From the NCBI RefSeq assembly GCF_018739865.1, contig NZ_JADOER010000011.1, forward strand, positions 62,001 to 126,000: DNA of 64,000 bases, in the 5' to 3' direction. This DNA is from Leptothoe kymatousa TAU-MAC 1615 (GTDB lineage: Bacteria > Cyanobacteriota > Cyanobacteriia > Phormidesmidales > Phormidesmidaceae). The notes below the pieces were generated by a model, which did no database searches, had not been told where the DNA came from, and was given only the letters and a program-made list of their open reading frames with translations. The position numbers were made by a program, and so were the translations under genes. Shown here in pieces: positions 53,433 to 61,986 of the stretch (positions are counted from its first letter, which is position 1; every line of letters begins with the position of its first letter).

Positions 53433-53660
53433 ATGAGTAACTGTCTCTGCTGCGATAGCTCATTACTTCGACAAATTAGCAATAGCACTCTTTACTGGTA
53501 CTGCCCCAGCTGTCGTCAGTCCATGCCCGCAACTAATGCGAAGGTGATTGCTAGGCATCACACTAATTATTTAGCTTTAAAATCGACCCGTTTAGCCTTT
53601 GACAGACCCCGCCAACAATCCGCGAACAAAGTAGCGCTGCAGGGCAAAAAATACCGCTAG
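53433..53660 (+). CDS. Small zinc-ribbon protein
   Basis: A 75-aa protein with two Cys pairs, CLCC near the start and YWYCPSCRQSMP, which would hold one zinc ion. Its type (short CxxC pair, then a WYCPxCRQ pair) is common in cyanobacteria, with no known function. The last 69 bases overlap the 3' end of the ggtD-like gene on the other strand. Confidence 0.7.
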   Translation: MSNCLCCDSSLLRQISNSTLYWYCPSCRQSMPATNAKVIARHHTNYLALKSTRLAFDRPRQQSANKVALQGKKYR

Positions 53661-54461
53661 GGGCACCACCATAGAGATAAAGGCTCCAGCCGTCAGCAGG
53701 TGCCAGTCTTGGCCCCGGTCACCCACCAAGTTTCGCAACACCAGGGTGACCGGGGCAACGTTTTGGTTGCCCCCTAAATACACGAGGGCGACGAGTAAAT
53801 CGTTCCACACCCAGAGAAATTGAAATACGGCAAAGGATGCGATCGCAGGCATCGATAGGGGCACAATCAGCCGCGTAAAGATTTTCAAATGGGAGGCCCC
53901 ATCCACCGCGGCGGCTTCGATCAAATCCCGTGGCAAAGAACCGATGTAGTTGCGCAACAGGTAAATGCCCAGCGGCAAACCATACCCCGTATGGGCCAGC
54001 CACACCGCCAAAAAGCTACCGGCTAACCCCAACTCGTTATAGGCCCGCAACACCGGAATCAGGGTCATTTGCAACGGCACCACCAGCAAACCCACAATCA
54101 CCACAAATAGGGTCTGCCTACCGGGAAACTGCATCCAGGCCAGGGCATAGGCCGCAAACGTGGCAATCGAAATGGGAATAACCGTCGCCGGAATCGCAAT
54201 CACCAAGCTATTGATAAAGGCCTGGCCCATGCCCTGGCTTGCGAGCACATCAATGTAGTTGCCAATGTGGAACTGGGTGACATCAAACGGATGTTGAAAC
54301 ACCGTCCACCAGCCGTTTTGGAGTAGTGCATCCTGACGCCGAAAAGAGCTGATAAATAGCCCCGCCGTCGGTAGCGTCCAAAGCAAGGAAATCGTCACCA
54401 CCGCCAGATGCAGGGGCAACCGTTGAAACCATGCGGTCTTAGCAGACTTGGCTATTTTCAT
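53592..54461 (-). CDS. ggtD: ABC sugar/osmolyte transporter permease (MalG-like)
   Basis: A 289-aa permease with six membrane helices. The cytoplasmic EAA loop that docks to the ATPase is DLIEAAAVDGASHLKIFTRL. Its ATG overlaps the stop of the upstream permease gene (ATGA), so the two are translationally coupled. The gene order binding protein, permease, permease matches the cyanobacterial glucosylglycerol/sucrose/trehalose uptake system. The gene name is assigned on order and type. Confidence 0.82.
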   Translation of the reverse strand: MKIAKSAKTAWFQRLPLHLAVVTISLLWTLPTAGLFISSFRRQDALLQNGWWTVFQHPFDVTQFHIGNYIDVLASQGMGQAFINSLVIAIPATVIPISIATFAAYALAWMQFPGRQTLFVVIVGLLVVPLQMTLIPVLRAYNELGLAGSFLAVWLAHTGYGLPLGIYLLRNYIGSLPRDLIEAAAVDGASHLKIFTRLIVPLSMPAIASFAVFQFLWVWNDLLVALVYLGGNQNVAPVTLVLRNLVGDRGQDWHLLTAGAFISMVVPLAVFFALQRYFVRGLLAGSVKG

Positions 54462-55507
54462 CGGTTCGCCTCCTGCTGGGTAAAGCGTCGAATGTTGGTG
54501 ACCATGACGGGAATGACCGCCAGCAAGAGCATCGTCGCGATGGCGCTACCCCGACCAAAGTTTCTAAAGTTAAACATTTCCTTGATCATGCGGCTGGCAA
54601 TGACATCCGTATCTAGGTTGCCGCCGGTCATTACGTACACAATATCGAAGACCTTGAGCACCGCCACCACCACCGTGGTGGCCACCACGGTAATCGTCGG
54701 CATAATCATCGGAATAATAATGCGCCGAAAGATTTGAAACTCATTGGCGCCATCAATCCGGGCCGCTTCGAGAACATCCTTGGGAATCCCCTTCACCGCA
54801 GCCGATAGCAACACCATGCAAAACCCGGTCTGGAGCCAAATCATAATGATAATTAGGGCCAGGGTATTGAGCGGCAGCAGCGTGGGTAACGGGCTGAGAT
54901 TGTCCAGCCCCAGCCCAGCCCACACCGGCTCTAACACCCCGTCGCGCTGAATCAACCAGCCCAAGGGCTTGAGCCCAAATGTCTGGCGCAGGGCATTGAG
55001 CAAGCCAATTTGATCGGTGCCCGCCGGTTTAAAGGCATAGATAAATCGCCAAATAACGCTGGCCCCCACAAAGGAAATGGCCATGGGTAAAAAGATCAGC
55101 GATTTAGCCGCCGACTCGTACTTCACCCGGTCCACCAGGACGGCAATAATCAGCCCCAGGCCAACGCTGATGCCAGACACCAACAATAGCCACAGCAGGT
55201 TGTTGCGAAAGGCAATCACCATATCGGGGTTGGTGAGGGCAAAGGCATAGTTTTTGAGGCCGACAAACTTGACCGAGCGGCTGTCTAAAAAACTTAGGTA
55301 CAGGGTGCGCAGGGTGGGCAACACCAGATACGCCGTCAGCATCACCATGGCAGGCCCCATGTAAACCCAGGGCAACAGCCGGTCTTTCCACAGACGGGGC
55401 AGGCGCTCTACCAAGAGATTGAGGCCGTAAAAAATAGCGAAGGTACCGACGGAGCCGGTTGCGATCGCCACTATTGCCGTCAAAATCCGCAATACGTTAT
55501 CGGACAT
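54458..55507 (-). CDS. ggtC: ABC sugar/osmolyte transporter permease (MalF-like)
   Basis: A 349-aa permease. It has an extra N-terminal helix (ILTAIVAIATGSVGTFAIFY) before the six-helix core, as in GgtC. The EAA loop is DVLEAARIDGANEFQIFRR. It is coupled by a 4-base overlap to the next permease gene and lies 48 bases after the binding-protein gene. Confidence 0.84.
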   Translation of the reverse strand: MSDNVLRILTAIVAIATGSVGTFAIFYGLNLLVERLPRLWKDRLLPWVYMGPAMVMLTAYLVLPTLRTLYLSFLDSRSVKFVGLKNYAFALTNPDMVIAFRNNLLWLLLVSGISVGLGLIIAVLVDRVKYESAAKSLIFLPMAISFVGASVIWRFIYAFKPAGTDQIGLLNALRQTFGLKPLGWLIQRDGVLEPVWAGLGLDNLSPLPTLLPLNTLALIIIMIWLQTGFCMVLLSAAVKGIPKDVLEAARIDGANEFQIFRRIIIPMIMPTITVVATTVVVAVLKVFDIVYVMTGGNLDTDVIASRMIKEMFNFRNFGRGSAIATMLLLAVIPVMVTNIRRFTQQEANR

Positions 55508-55555
55508 GATTTACCCTCACATCAAGCATGGACGGGCAATGCCCACCCTGAACGG

Positions 55556-56833
55556 TTATTCTGACCAGCTTGCCTCAATCGCATCCAACACATCTTCCAC
55601 CGGCTCCCCAGACACATAGTCCACCACACCGGACCAAAATGTCCCCGTGCCCACAGCTCCTGGCATCATATCCGAACCATCAAATCGAATCGTCTCCGCA
55701 GTACTCAAAAACTCAGCTTGCTTTTTGCTAAGGGCATCTGGATACACCTCTAAACCCACCTGCTTGTGGGGCGATAAAAAGCCGCCCAACTCCGCCCAAA
55801 TTTCATGGGGGGTCGGGGTGGCCAAATACGCCATCAACGCCTGGGCTTCCGGGGTGTTATTAAACATGCCGAACACATCCCCAGCCACCAAAACGGGGGT
55901 GCCATAGGCCGGGTCAATCCCCGGCAGCAAAAAGATATCCAGCGCCTCGGATGGGTTAACACCTTCAGGCAAAAAGCTAGCAATAAAATTAGCCTGACGG
56001 TGCAAATAGCAGGTGGGCGTCTCCCCCAATAGCCCTTGGGGCGCATCGCCAAAGGGCGTACTAATCGCCCCCACAGCACCACCCACTACATAACTTTCAT
56101 TGAGGACAATATTGCCAAATTCCTCAAAGGCCTCCTGCACCGCCCCATCATTAAACGGAATCTCGTGGGCAATCCACTGATCATAAACCTCCGGCCCCGC
56201 CGTCCGCAGCATAATATCTTCCACCCAGTCGGTCCCTGGCCAGCCAGTGGCTTCACCACTTTCTAAGCCCACACACCAGGGATTCACCCCCAGTGCCACC
56301 AACTCATCGCTCAGGGCCAACATCTCATCCCAGGTGTTTGGCACCGTAAACCCTTGGGCAGCAAAGGCACTGGGGTTGTACCACACCAAGCTTTTGATCG
56401 AGGCCCGATACCAAATCCCGTAAAGGCTATCATCGACGGTGGCTAACGATAACCATGTTTCAGGAAATGCCGCCGACAGCGTCGCTTCATCCATAAACTC
56501 CGTTACCGGCACCATTTGCCCAGCGCTAGCAAAACTAGCCATGAGTCCCGGCTGGGGAAACATGGCAATGTCGGGGGCATCACCCGACTCCACCCGTACC
56601 GGCAGCAACGTCGCAAAGGAATCCGTACCTTCGTAAATGACGTCAATCCCCGTCTCGTCTTCAAAGGGCTGCAGCGCCGCTTCTAACTTCTCTTGCTGTT
56701 CGCCAACCACCACACCCAAAATAGTGACCGTTTTATCTGCCACACTATTGACGTCCCCATCATCACCACCGCAGGCGCTCAGCAGAAATAGTGCCGCCAT
56801 CGATAACCATAGTCGCGTTTTTAAGTGGGCCAT
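55556..56833 (-). CDS. ggtB: ABC transporter substrate-binding lipoprotein
   Basis: A 425-aa periplasmic binding protein. The chosen ATG gives a lipoprotein signal MAHLKTRLWLSMAALFL followed by the lipobox LLSAC; a longer GTG-initiated frame would hide it. The body belongs to the family 1 (maltose/sugar) binding proteins: VRVESGDAPDIAMFPQPG and NTWDEMLALSDEL. It delivers a sugar or glucosylglycerol to the two permeases downstream. No ATPase gene is nearby, so a shared GgtA/MsmX-type ATPase must be encoded elsewhere. Confidence 0.85.
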   Translation of the reverse strand: MAHLKTRLWLSMAALFLLSACGGDDGDVNSVADKTVTILGVVVGEQQEKLEAALQPFEDETGIDVIYEGTDSFATLLPVRVESGDAPDIAMFPQPGLMASFASAGQMVPVTEFMDEATLSAAFPETWLSLATVDDSLYGIWYRASIKSLVWYNPSAFAAQGFTVPNTWDEMLALSDELVALGVNPWCVGLESGEATGWPGTDWVEDIMLRTAGPEVYDQWIAHEIPFNDGAVQEAFEEFGNIVLNESYVVGGAVGAISTPFGDAPQGLLGETPTCYLHRQANFIASFLPEGVNPSEALDIFLLPGIDPAYGTPVLVAGDVFGMFNNTPEAQALMAYLATPTPHEIWAELGGFLSPHKQVGLEVYPDALSKKQAEFLSTAETIRFDGSDMMPGAVGTGTFWSGVVDYVSGEPVEDVLDAIEASWSE

Positions 56834-56991
56834 TGGTAAAAATCCGAAGATAAAACAGCATTTTTCTTTGTTCACATAGTATTTTATGCCCTAGATGCAT
56901 AGTTGCCCTCCCTGGAAAAAGCTTAAAGACGCCATGTCCTATCAAGCTTCGTCAGCTAGACTAAAAAGCACATGGAGTTTGCCCCTTGACC

Positions 56992-57768
56992 ATGGCGCAG
57001 CTAGAGCTATTTCCCCCCTCAGAACCACCGTCATCCGAGCACATTGACTACACTGTCCGCAAAAGCAAACGGGCCAAACATGTTTCCATTAAAATTACTG
57101 TAGATGGCAATGTGGAAGTAGTTGTTCCGCCCACATATAACTGCAATAAAATTCCGACCTTGATCAAAAAACGGCGAGGTTGGATCCTAAAAAATCGAGA
57201 ACGGCTCTCTAAGGAACGTCAGGATACGGTAACCGACTGGCAGATGCGCCAGCCAGAAAAACTGGAGCTACGCTGGCTAGCAGACCTAGAGCAAACAGAC
57301 GCCCACGAAGTTTGGCACATTAGCTACGAAGCATCCCCAGGCCCCACCCTGTGTATACCAATGCCTGGCAATCAACTCAAAATACGCGGCCAGGTTGAGA
57401 GTTTTGCCATTTGCAATCAGGTACTTTGCGAATGGTTAGGCCACAAAGCCCATAAAGAACTGGTGCCCTGGATACGACAGCTTAGCTTTGACCTGGACCT
57501 ACCCTTCAAGCGACCTTCGGTGCGGGGGCAAAAAACTCGGTGGGCCAGCTGCTCTAGCAGCAAAAATATCAGCCTTAACTACAAATTGCTTTTTTTGCCC
57601 AAGGAAGTGGTTCAGTATGTGTTGGTACATGAACTCTGCCATACAGTGCATATGAACCATTCTCAATCATTTTGGCAGCTAGTCTCGGAAAAAATGCCAG
57701 GTTTTGAGCCATACCGCAAAATATTGAAGAATGGCTGGAAATATGTGCCTCGTTGGGTAGAGAGCTGA
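56992..57768 (+). CDS. YgjP/SprT-like zinc metallopeptidase
   Basis: A 258-aa protein of the YgjP/M48-related (WLM) family. The zinc motif is HELCHTVHMNH (His213, Glu214, His217, with His223 as third ligand). Upstream, RPSVRGQKTRWASCSSS and ISLNYKLLFLPKEVV are family landmarks. Members of the group include restriction-associated proteins, though here the neighbours do not show such a system except the hsdS relic 1.4 kb away. The first TTG of the frame is two codons earlier. Confidence 0.9.
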   Translation: MAQLELFPPSEPPSSEHIDYTVRKSKRAKHVSIKITVDGNVEVVVPPTYNCNKIPTLIKKRRGWILKNRERLSKERQDTVTDWQMRQPEKLELRWLADLEQTDAHEVWHISYEASPGPTLCIPMPGNQLKIRGQVESFAICNQVLCEWLGHKAHKELVPWIRQLSFDLDLPFKRPSVRGQKTRWASCSSSKNISLNYKLLFLPKEVVQYVLVHELCHTVHMNHSQSFWQLVSEKMPGFEPYRKILKNGWKYVPRWVES

Positions 57769-57888
57769 TAATATCTGCGCACTATGGCGGATTTTACAGA
57801 CAAATTGTCCTATGGACAGGGTATACGTTGTACTCTTTACAAGATGGTTTTGGGGCTGTAGCTCAGCTGGATAGAGCAACCGCCTCCT

Positions 57889-58573
57889 GAATATCGGGCA
57901 CTGCATGGGGAAACCCGGCATGTGAATGTAGTCAAAGTCGGTGAAACCTAAAAAGTGAGGTGATGGTGGTCATATTCCCAATGGTGATTGGGGCAAAGAG
58001 CAACTAGATTGTCTAAGTCATTGACTTCAGCGATGAACGTATCATCTGTGAAATCATTAATGGCACGCTTATGGCAAACTTCAAAATGCTTGTCATAGCC
58101 ACAAATTAGACATTCTTGCAGTTTGTTAGATCGCAGATAAAGCTTTCGAGCAAGCTGCCTGACTCGTGCAGAGTATTGGAAAGATGCTTTTTGTTTAACG
58201 TCTCCAAGGGTAACTTTTGTCCAATCTACATATGATGGGTTGCAGTTATTACAGGTAGTTCGCCTGCCAAAAACTGGAACGTCACAATGTTTACAGTACT
58301 TTTGTTGTTTGCGCTTTTTCGGCACTTTTTTGTTGTTAAACGATGCGGCACAAGAGCGATTGCAAAACATTGGATTGGTTGTTAGTTGACCGCAATGGCA
58401 ACACTTCATGGCAATACCGAGCCAAGCTCAGTCAAATGTGATGTTTAGCAGCTTAAGGCTGTTATCAAGGCATCTATGATGGAGAAGGTGTAGAGACTAG
58501 ACGGCTACCACCTAAAGGCAAAAGCACAAGGTGAAGGTATAGTCCAGAGAGTGGGGAAACTCACACAAATCTG
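57889..58573 (+). mobile_element. Group I intron in tRNA-Arg(CCU)
   Basis: A 685-base insertion that follows the U of the anticodon and ends in G, as group I introns do. Core elements visible include ACCGAGCCAAGC (P4/P5 side) near 58416, GAGACTAGACGGCTACC near 58492 and GGTATAGTCCAGAG near 58535, whose ACTA and TAGT words fit P7. An HNH endonuclease ORF on the opposite strand (57948-58409) fills a peripheral loop near P5. Self-splicing is expected from the family but not shown. Confidence 0.85.
57948..58409 (-). CDS. HNH homing endonuclease, antisense inside the intron
   Basis: A 153-aa protein. The HNH core is CLICGYDKHFEVCHKRAIND followed by NLVALCPNHHWEYDHHHL, with two CxxC-type zinc pairs. 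The N-terminal part has three more Cys pairs (CCHCG, CNRSC, YCKHC, CNNC) that look like DNA-binding zinc fingers. The gene is read against the tRNA and intron. Its start and stop fall at the edges of the intron core, so the whole ORF fits within one loop. It probably cuts intronless tRNA-Arg genes to spread the intron. Confidence 0.88.
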   Translation of the reverse strand: MKCCHCGQLTTNPMFCNRSCAASFNNKKVPKKRKQQKYCKHCDVPVFGRRTTCNNCNPSYVDWTKVTLGDVKQKASFQYSARVRQLARKLYLRSNKLQECLICGYDKHFEVCHKRAINDFTDDTFIAEVNDLDNLVALCPNHHWEYDHHHLTF

Positions 58574-58623
58574 AAGCGGTAGGTCGCGCGTTCGAATCGC
58601 GCTAGTCCCGTCCAAAACAGTTT

Positions 58624-58683
58624 GACGCGGTAGGTCACGCGTACTCTCCGAGAAGGCAAAGCCTACGAATCGCGCTAGTCCCG
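58624..58683 (+). repeat. Duplicated, interrupted 3' half of the tRNA
   Basis: GCGGTAGGTCACGCG and CGAATCGCGCTAGTCCCG repeat the 3' exon of tRNA-Arg with one base change in the first part. A 24-base insert (58642-58665) with the hairpin AGGC-AAA-GCCT replaces the two T-loop bases. The copy begins 50 bases after the start of the real exon. Duplicated tRNA 3' ends are the usual footprint of integrase-mediated insertion. Confidence 0.85.
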
Positions 58684-58709
58684 TTCAAATCCCTAAAACA
58701 TCATCTACC

Positions 58710-58743
58710 AAACTGCCTTCGAGATATTTCGGAGGCAGTTTTG
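58710..58743 (+). terminator. Terminator after the tRNA-Arg locus
   Basis: AAACTGCC and GGCAGTTTT form a stem around a loop that itself pairs weakly (TCGAGATATTTCG), followed by GCTTT. It probably ends the tRNA transcript. Confidence 0.75.
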
Positions 58744-58850
58744 CTTTAAAAAAGATAGCCTTCTAAAGGCCAAAAAACAACCGCTAGCATCCATAAATAG
58801 ATTCTAGACGCATTTTTCGACCACATTAATGAGTTGGTGTTAGCATCTGC

Positions 58851-59102
58851 TTGGCACATAGTTCTGATTCATCACTCAACGTGATCCATTGGCGACTGGC
58901 CATTATCATGGCCGAAAAAAATATCCGCAATAAAGATTTAGCGACACTTACGGGTATTAGTGAGCGTTCAATTTCACGATTGAAAGTTCGTCGTCAGGTA
59001 AGTCGGATTGATGCACAAACACTAGATGCTCTGTGCAAAGCGCTCAAGTGTCAGCCTGGAGATTTGATGGTTTACACAGACAACAATTCCTCAGCGACTT
59101 AA
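58851..59102 (+). CDS. XRE-type HTH regulator
   Basis: An 83-aa DNA-binding protein. The helix-turn-helix is AEKNIRNKDLATLTGISERSISRLK, read in two parts (AEKNIRNKDLATLTG and ISERSISRLK), followed by a Cro-like LCKALKCQPGDLM. The frame opens with TTG; GTG at 58881 and ATG at 58908 are alternatives, the ATG being late within the domain. Such small Cro/C1 proteins often control mobile elements or restriction systems; an hsdS remnant follows. Confidence 0.75.
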   Translation: MAHSSDSSLNVIHWRLAIIMAEKNIRNKDLATLTGISERSISRLKVRRQVSRIDAQTLDALCKALKCQPGDLMVYTDNNSSAT

Positions 59103-59152
59103 GTCCATTGTTGATTTTGACAATTTCCCACCTTCGGATGGCTAATATCTAG

Positions 59153-59401
59153 ACAAAATCAGAAAATTTAGCAGATTTGGTTGGGTATACTGCGAATATT
59201 TTTCTCAAACGGACAAGTGAGGCCAGGGATATTGCCTTAAACACAATAATTTGTTTGCCGCTGATAATGTTGATTCAAGAGTTTGAATCCATCGTAAGAT
59301 CTACATCTCGTAAAAAAGACAATCAACAGCTTACACAGCTCTGCGACTGGCTCTTACCCATGTTAATGAACGGCCAATTAACGATGAAGCGATGCAATTA
59401 G
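59153..59401 (+). pseudogene. C-terminal fragment of type I restriction specificity subunit (hsdS)
   Basis: The frame is open from 59153 after a TAG stop and has no proper start. Its end, LPLIMLIQEFESIVRS then LTQLCDWLLPMLMNGQLTMK, matches the last 50 residues typical of HsdS (QQEFAEIV ... LRDWLLPMLMNGQ). The target-recognition domains are missing. It is a relic of a restriction-modification locus next to the tRNA integration site. Confidence 0.72.
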
Positions 59402-59431
59402 AGGGTTGCAGCCGTCTATGCTGACGTTCCA

Positions 59432-60553
59432 CTATTGCTTAAGAAATAATGGTTCATGGAAAACTTTAGGGGATTGAAAATAGACGATGCGATCGCGTCC
59501 TTGTTTTTTAGAGCAATATAGTGCCTGATCGGCCTCATGAACCAAATCGGCAGCCACATCCTTGGCGGTGGGTACCGCTGCAGCCACACCTAAACTAGCC
59601 GTCACCCAACGACTAATAGCAGAGTTCGGATGGCGAATAGCCAACGCCTGAATACTTATCCTCAAAGTTTCTGCCACCTGAACAGCCGACTGCACCGACG
59701 TGTCAGGCAAAATCGCAACAAACTCCTCTCCGCCATAACGCGCCACCATCCCCTGAAAATTCTCCAAGTGAGACTGCAGCGTTTGCGCCACTTGCCGTAA
59801 ACAGGAATCCCCCTGAATATGGCCATAACCATCATTAAACTGCTTAAAATAGTCCAGATCTAGCATGATTAACGCTAGAGATCTTTGAGAACGATAGGCA
59901 TGGTCCCACTCTCGTTCTAGACATTGCTCAAACCCATAACGATTCGCAATGCCCGTCAGACTATCCGTAGCAGCAAGTGTGGAAAGGGTCTTCAACTCTT
60001 GCCGTAATCGATGCAATTCATCCACACAAACCGTCATCTGACGATGTAAATCCTGATTGGACTGCTCTAATCGCTGTTGTTGCTGCTGTTGTTGCGCGAC
60101 ACACTCAAATTTAGTCACAGAGACAGTCAAAGCACTCTTCAACCAGCTCGAATTAATATTACCTTTCACCAAAAAAGCTTGGGCACCCTGCCGTATCAAC
60201 TGCACAGCAAACTTCTCATCGGCAAACTCAGTCAACACCACCGTTGGAATATTTGCAAACGATTGCTGCATCCGTACCAACGTTTCAATGCCTTGACTAT
60301 CTGGCAGCTCCAAATCTAACAACACAACATCAAAGCCGTTTTGCTGCAGACACTGTAAGCCCATCGCCAAAGACTCAGCATGAACCAAATTGAATACAGA
60401 CATGCCCTCGCAAGCACCAAGCATCTCTCGAATTGAGATGGCATCGCCCAGGTTATCCGCAATTAAAAGAATATTTTTCGCACACGCTTGCCCACAGTGT
60501 TCGGCTAACAGTGACGGACAAGGATAAACGTGAGGATGTAACGATTCACCCAT
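59432..60553 (-). CDS. REC-GGDEF diguanylate cyclase
   Basis: A 373-aa response regulator. The receiver domain (about 25-145) has phospho-acceptor Asp in VVLLDLELPDSQG. A Gln-rich coiled coil (QQQQQQQRLEQSNQDLHRQ) joins it to a GGDEF domain (about 195-360) with DSLTGIANR and an active ARYGGEEFVAILP site. It makes c-di-GMP upon phosphorylation. No I-site RxxD is obvious before GGEEF, so feedback inhibition may be absent. It is a monocistronic gene convergent with the hsdS relic. Confidence 0.92.
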   Translation of the reverse strand: MGESLHPHVYPCPSLLAEHCGQACAKNILLIADNLGDAISIREMLGACEGMSVFNLVHAESLAMGLQCLQQNGFDVVLLDLELPDSQGIETLVRMQQSFANIPTVVLTEFADEKFAVQLIRQGAQAFLVKGNINSSWLKSALTVSVTKFECVAQQQQQQQRLEQSNQDLHRQMTVCVDELHRLRQELKTLSTLAATDSLTGIANRYGFEQCLEREWDHAYRSQRSLALIMLDLDYFKQFNDGYGHIQGDSCLRQVAQTLQSHLENFQGMVARYGGEEFVAILPDTSVQSAVQVAETLRISIQALAIRHPNSAISRWVTASLGVAAAVPTAKDVAADLVHEADQALYCSKKQGRDRIVYFQSPKVFHEPLFLKQ

Positions 60554-60852
60554 TTTCGAGGTAAGACTATTGACGCCAGCATACGGTAGATGATCGGCTT
60601 TGAATTTAAAGACATCTGATGCTGCCTAGCAGGCTAGGAACCATAATTTCCCTGTGCAAAGCATGCCAGCGAATAGATGCCACTTCTACAAGGACACTTG
60701 ACGACAAGCGGACTCAAAATTATTGAGTTGATTCATTATAAAAAAACTTGAAATGATTCCAACACCGTATGATCACTTAAGCCATCGTTAATTTGCCGCA
60801 CTTTAGTGCGTCAAGGCTAAAGCACAGATCAGACTGAGCACAACTAATTTCG
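60554..60852. other. Intergenic region, nothing recognised
   Basis: AT-rich sequence between two minus-strand genes; no hairpin or frame stands out. It likely contains the promoter of the REC-GGDEF gene. Confidence 0.4.
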
Positions 60853-61026
60853 TCACACTAGCGTTGTAATATCGCTAGAAGAAACAGCTATTGTTAGGTC
60901 GCCACGATTTTGAAACACAAACTCAGTGTAATCTGCTAAATCATCTAAACCTAAACAAGTCAATGTCAGTTCCGTAGCGAACCAAATAACAGTTTTGAAA
61001 ATTAGCTTTGTCCATTGAATTTTCAT
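60853..61026 (-). CDS. Small conserved cyanobacterial protein (57 aa)
   Basis: The chosen ATG gives MKIQWTKLIFKTVIWFATEL followed by TCLGLDDLADYTEFVF, a pattern (K-I-x-W-x-K, hydrophobic helix, GLDDLADY-x-EF-x-F) familiar from short cyanobacterial proteins of unknown function. A longer frame to 61083 adds 19 unlikely residues. One helix could associate with membranes. Confidence 0.65.
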   Translation of the reverse strand: MKIQWTKLIFKTVIWFATELTLTCLGLDDLADYTEFVFQNRGDLTIAVSSSDITTLV

Positions 61027-61111
61027 AGCAAGCTTAACCTTTGATCGACCCCTGCCAACGTCAGTCTCAATACATTGAGGCAAGACGTTTTAGCACGTAA
61101 ACACATGCCGC

Positions 61112-61240
61112 TTACGCATAGTATTGTTCAGACAACAACCACTGATTGCCAACCCGCGAAAAAATCTGAACTAAACCGGTTTTACGATTCCACATACGTA
61201 GGAAACGCTTACCATTTTTGCGAAATTCATGACGAACCAT
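61112..61240 (-). CDS. Small basic protein (42 aa)
   Basis: A 42-residue peptide rich in Arg and Lys (MVRHEFRKNGKRFLRMWNRK then TGLVQIFSRVGNQWLLSEQY). A GGGGG block lies four bases before the ATG. Alternating basic and aromatic residues suggest nucleic-acid or membrane contact. It is 85 bases upstream of the 57-aa gene on the same strand. Confidence 0.5.
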   Translation of the reverse strand: MVRHEFRKNGKRFLRMWNRKTGLVQIFSRVGNQWLLSEQYYA

Positions 61241-61378
61241 AATTTCCCCCTAGACACGTAGTCATCATGTGCTGTTGCACTTCTATACGCGCCGTTATGA
61301 GAAATATGCAGGTTCCTTACAGAAGCAGTAAATCTGTAGATTAGGTCGTTATTAAATAAAGCCTAGAAAGAGTAATCG

Positions 61379-61684
61379 CTATTTTTGCAACAGCTCATTC
61401 AGCTGTTGCACTGTTTCCTCATGGCGCTGACGCAACATACGCTGATATGTGTTAGCCAATAACCTTGCTAAATATTCTTCGACCAGCGCCGCCTCATCAC
61501 GAGACTCGCATGGCAATATCAACAAGGGCTGTAGGGTAGGGTTCAATAGTGCAGCGCTTAACCTCGCGAACAGCTGCTTATCCCAAACTAGATACACCCC
61601 AGCTTCAGACGTCATCGTTAGGTATGATTTCGCCAAGCAACGAATCACACCCCGCAATGGATAAAACAGACACTGGGAGGCCAT
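61379..61684 (-). CDS. Hypothetical paralogue 1 of a tandem pair
   Basis: A 101-aa protein related to the one encoded at 61987-62289. Shared blocks: FYPLRxVIRCxAK near the N-terminus, VWDKQLFARL/IWDEALFTEL, L.P.LQP.L, and SRDEA..VE..LA....TYQ..L.QR. The ATG at 61684 is preferred over a TTG two codons before. No function is known; the Cys in VIRC and the acidic C-terminus are conserved. Confidence 0.65.
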   Translation of the reverse strand: MASQCLFYPLRGVIRCLAKSYLTMTSEAGVYLVWDKQLFARLSAALLNPTLQPLLILPCESRDEAALVEEYLARLLANTYQRMLRQRHEETVQQLNELLQK

Positions 61685-61986
61685 GGGCAAGTTTATAAAT
61701 CTCGAAGAATGTAAATGTCCAGTGTTGCCAATTGTCGGTATAACCTTAACCGCGAACTACAGACAAACAGTCCCTATATCCGACAGTCTGATTCCCGAAT
61801 TCAGCAACAGCAAAACGCCTAACTGCGATGCCCCAAAAGCATCTTTGTTAGATTGCCCATCACATCTAGGCCCCAATCTACGTGATTATGCCAAACTTCC
61901 CTGATACACTGTGCTGCTCCACAAAAACAGTTCAGCAGCAGTACCTAAGACCGCCGATAAAACTAGCAAATTGCCGCAGTTTTTTC
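61685..61986. other. Spacer between the tandem paralogues
   Basis: No minus-strand frame is credible. A 73-codon plus-strand frame (61683-61904) starts inside the first paralogue and lacks any family signal. The spacer probably holds the promoter of paralogue 1. Confidence 0.4.

Larger units (their letters stand above)
57852..58610 (+). tRNA. trnR-CCU: tRNA-Arg(CCU), interrupted by a group I intron
   Basis: The 5' exon (57852-57888) contains the acceptor strand GGGGCTG, a D-arm GCTC...GAGC and the anticodon stem ACCGC followed by CTCCT, with anticodon CCT at 57886-57888. The 3' exon (58574-58610) has AA, stem GCGGT, T-arm GCGCG-TTCGAAT-CGCGC and acceptor TAGTCCC with discriminator G. Joined, they give a 74-nt tRNA with a normal seven-base anticodon loop. 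The intron sits right after anticodon base U36. Confidence 0.93.
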
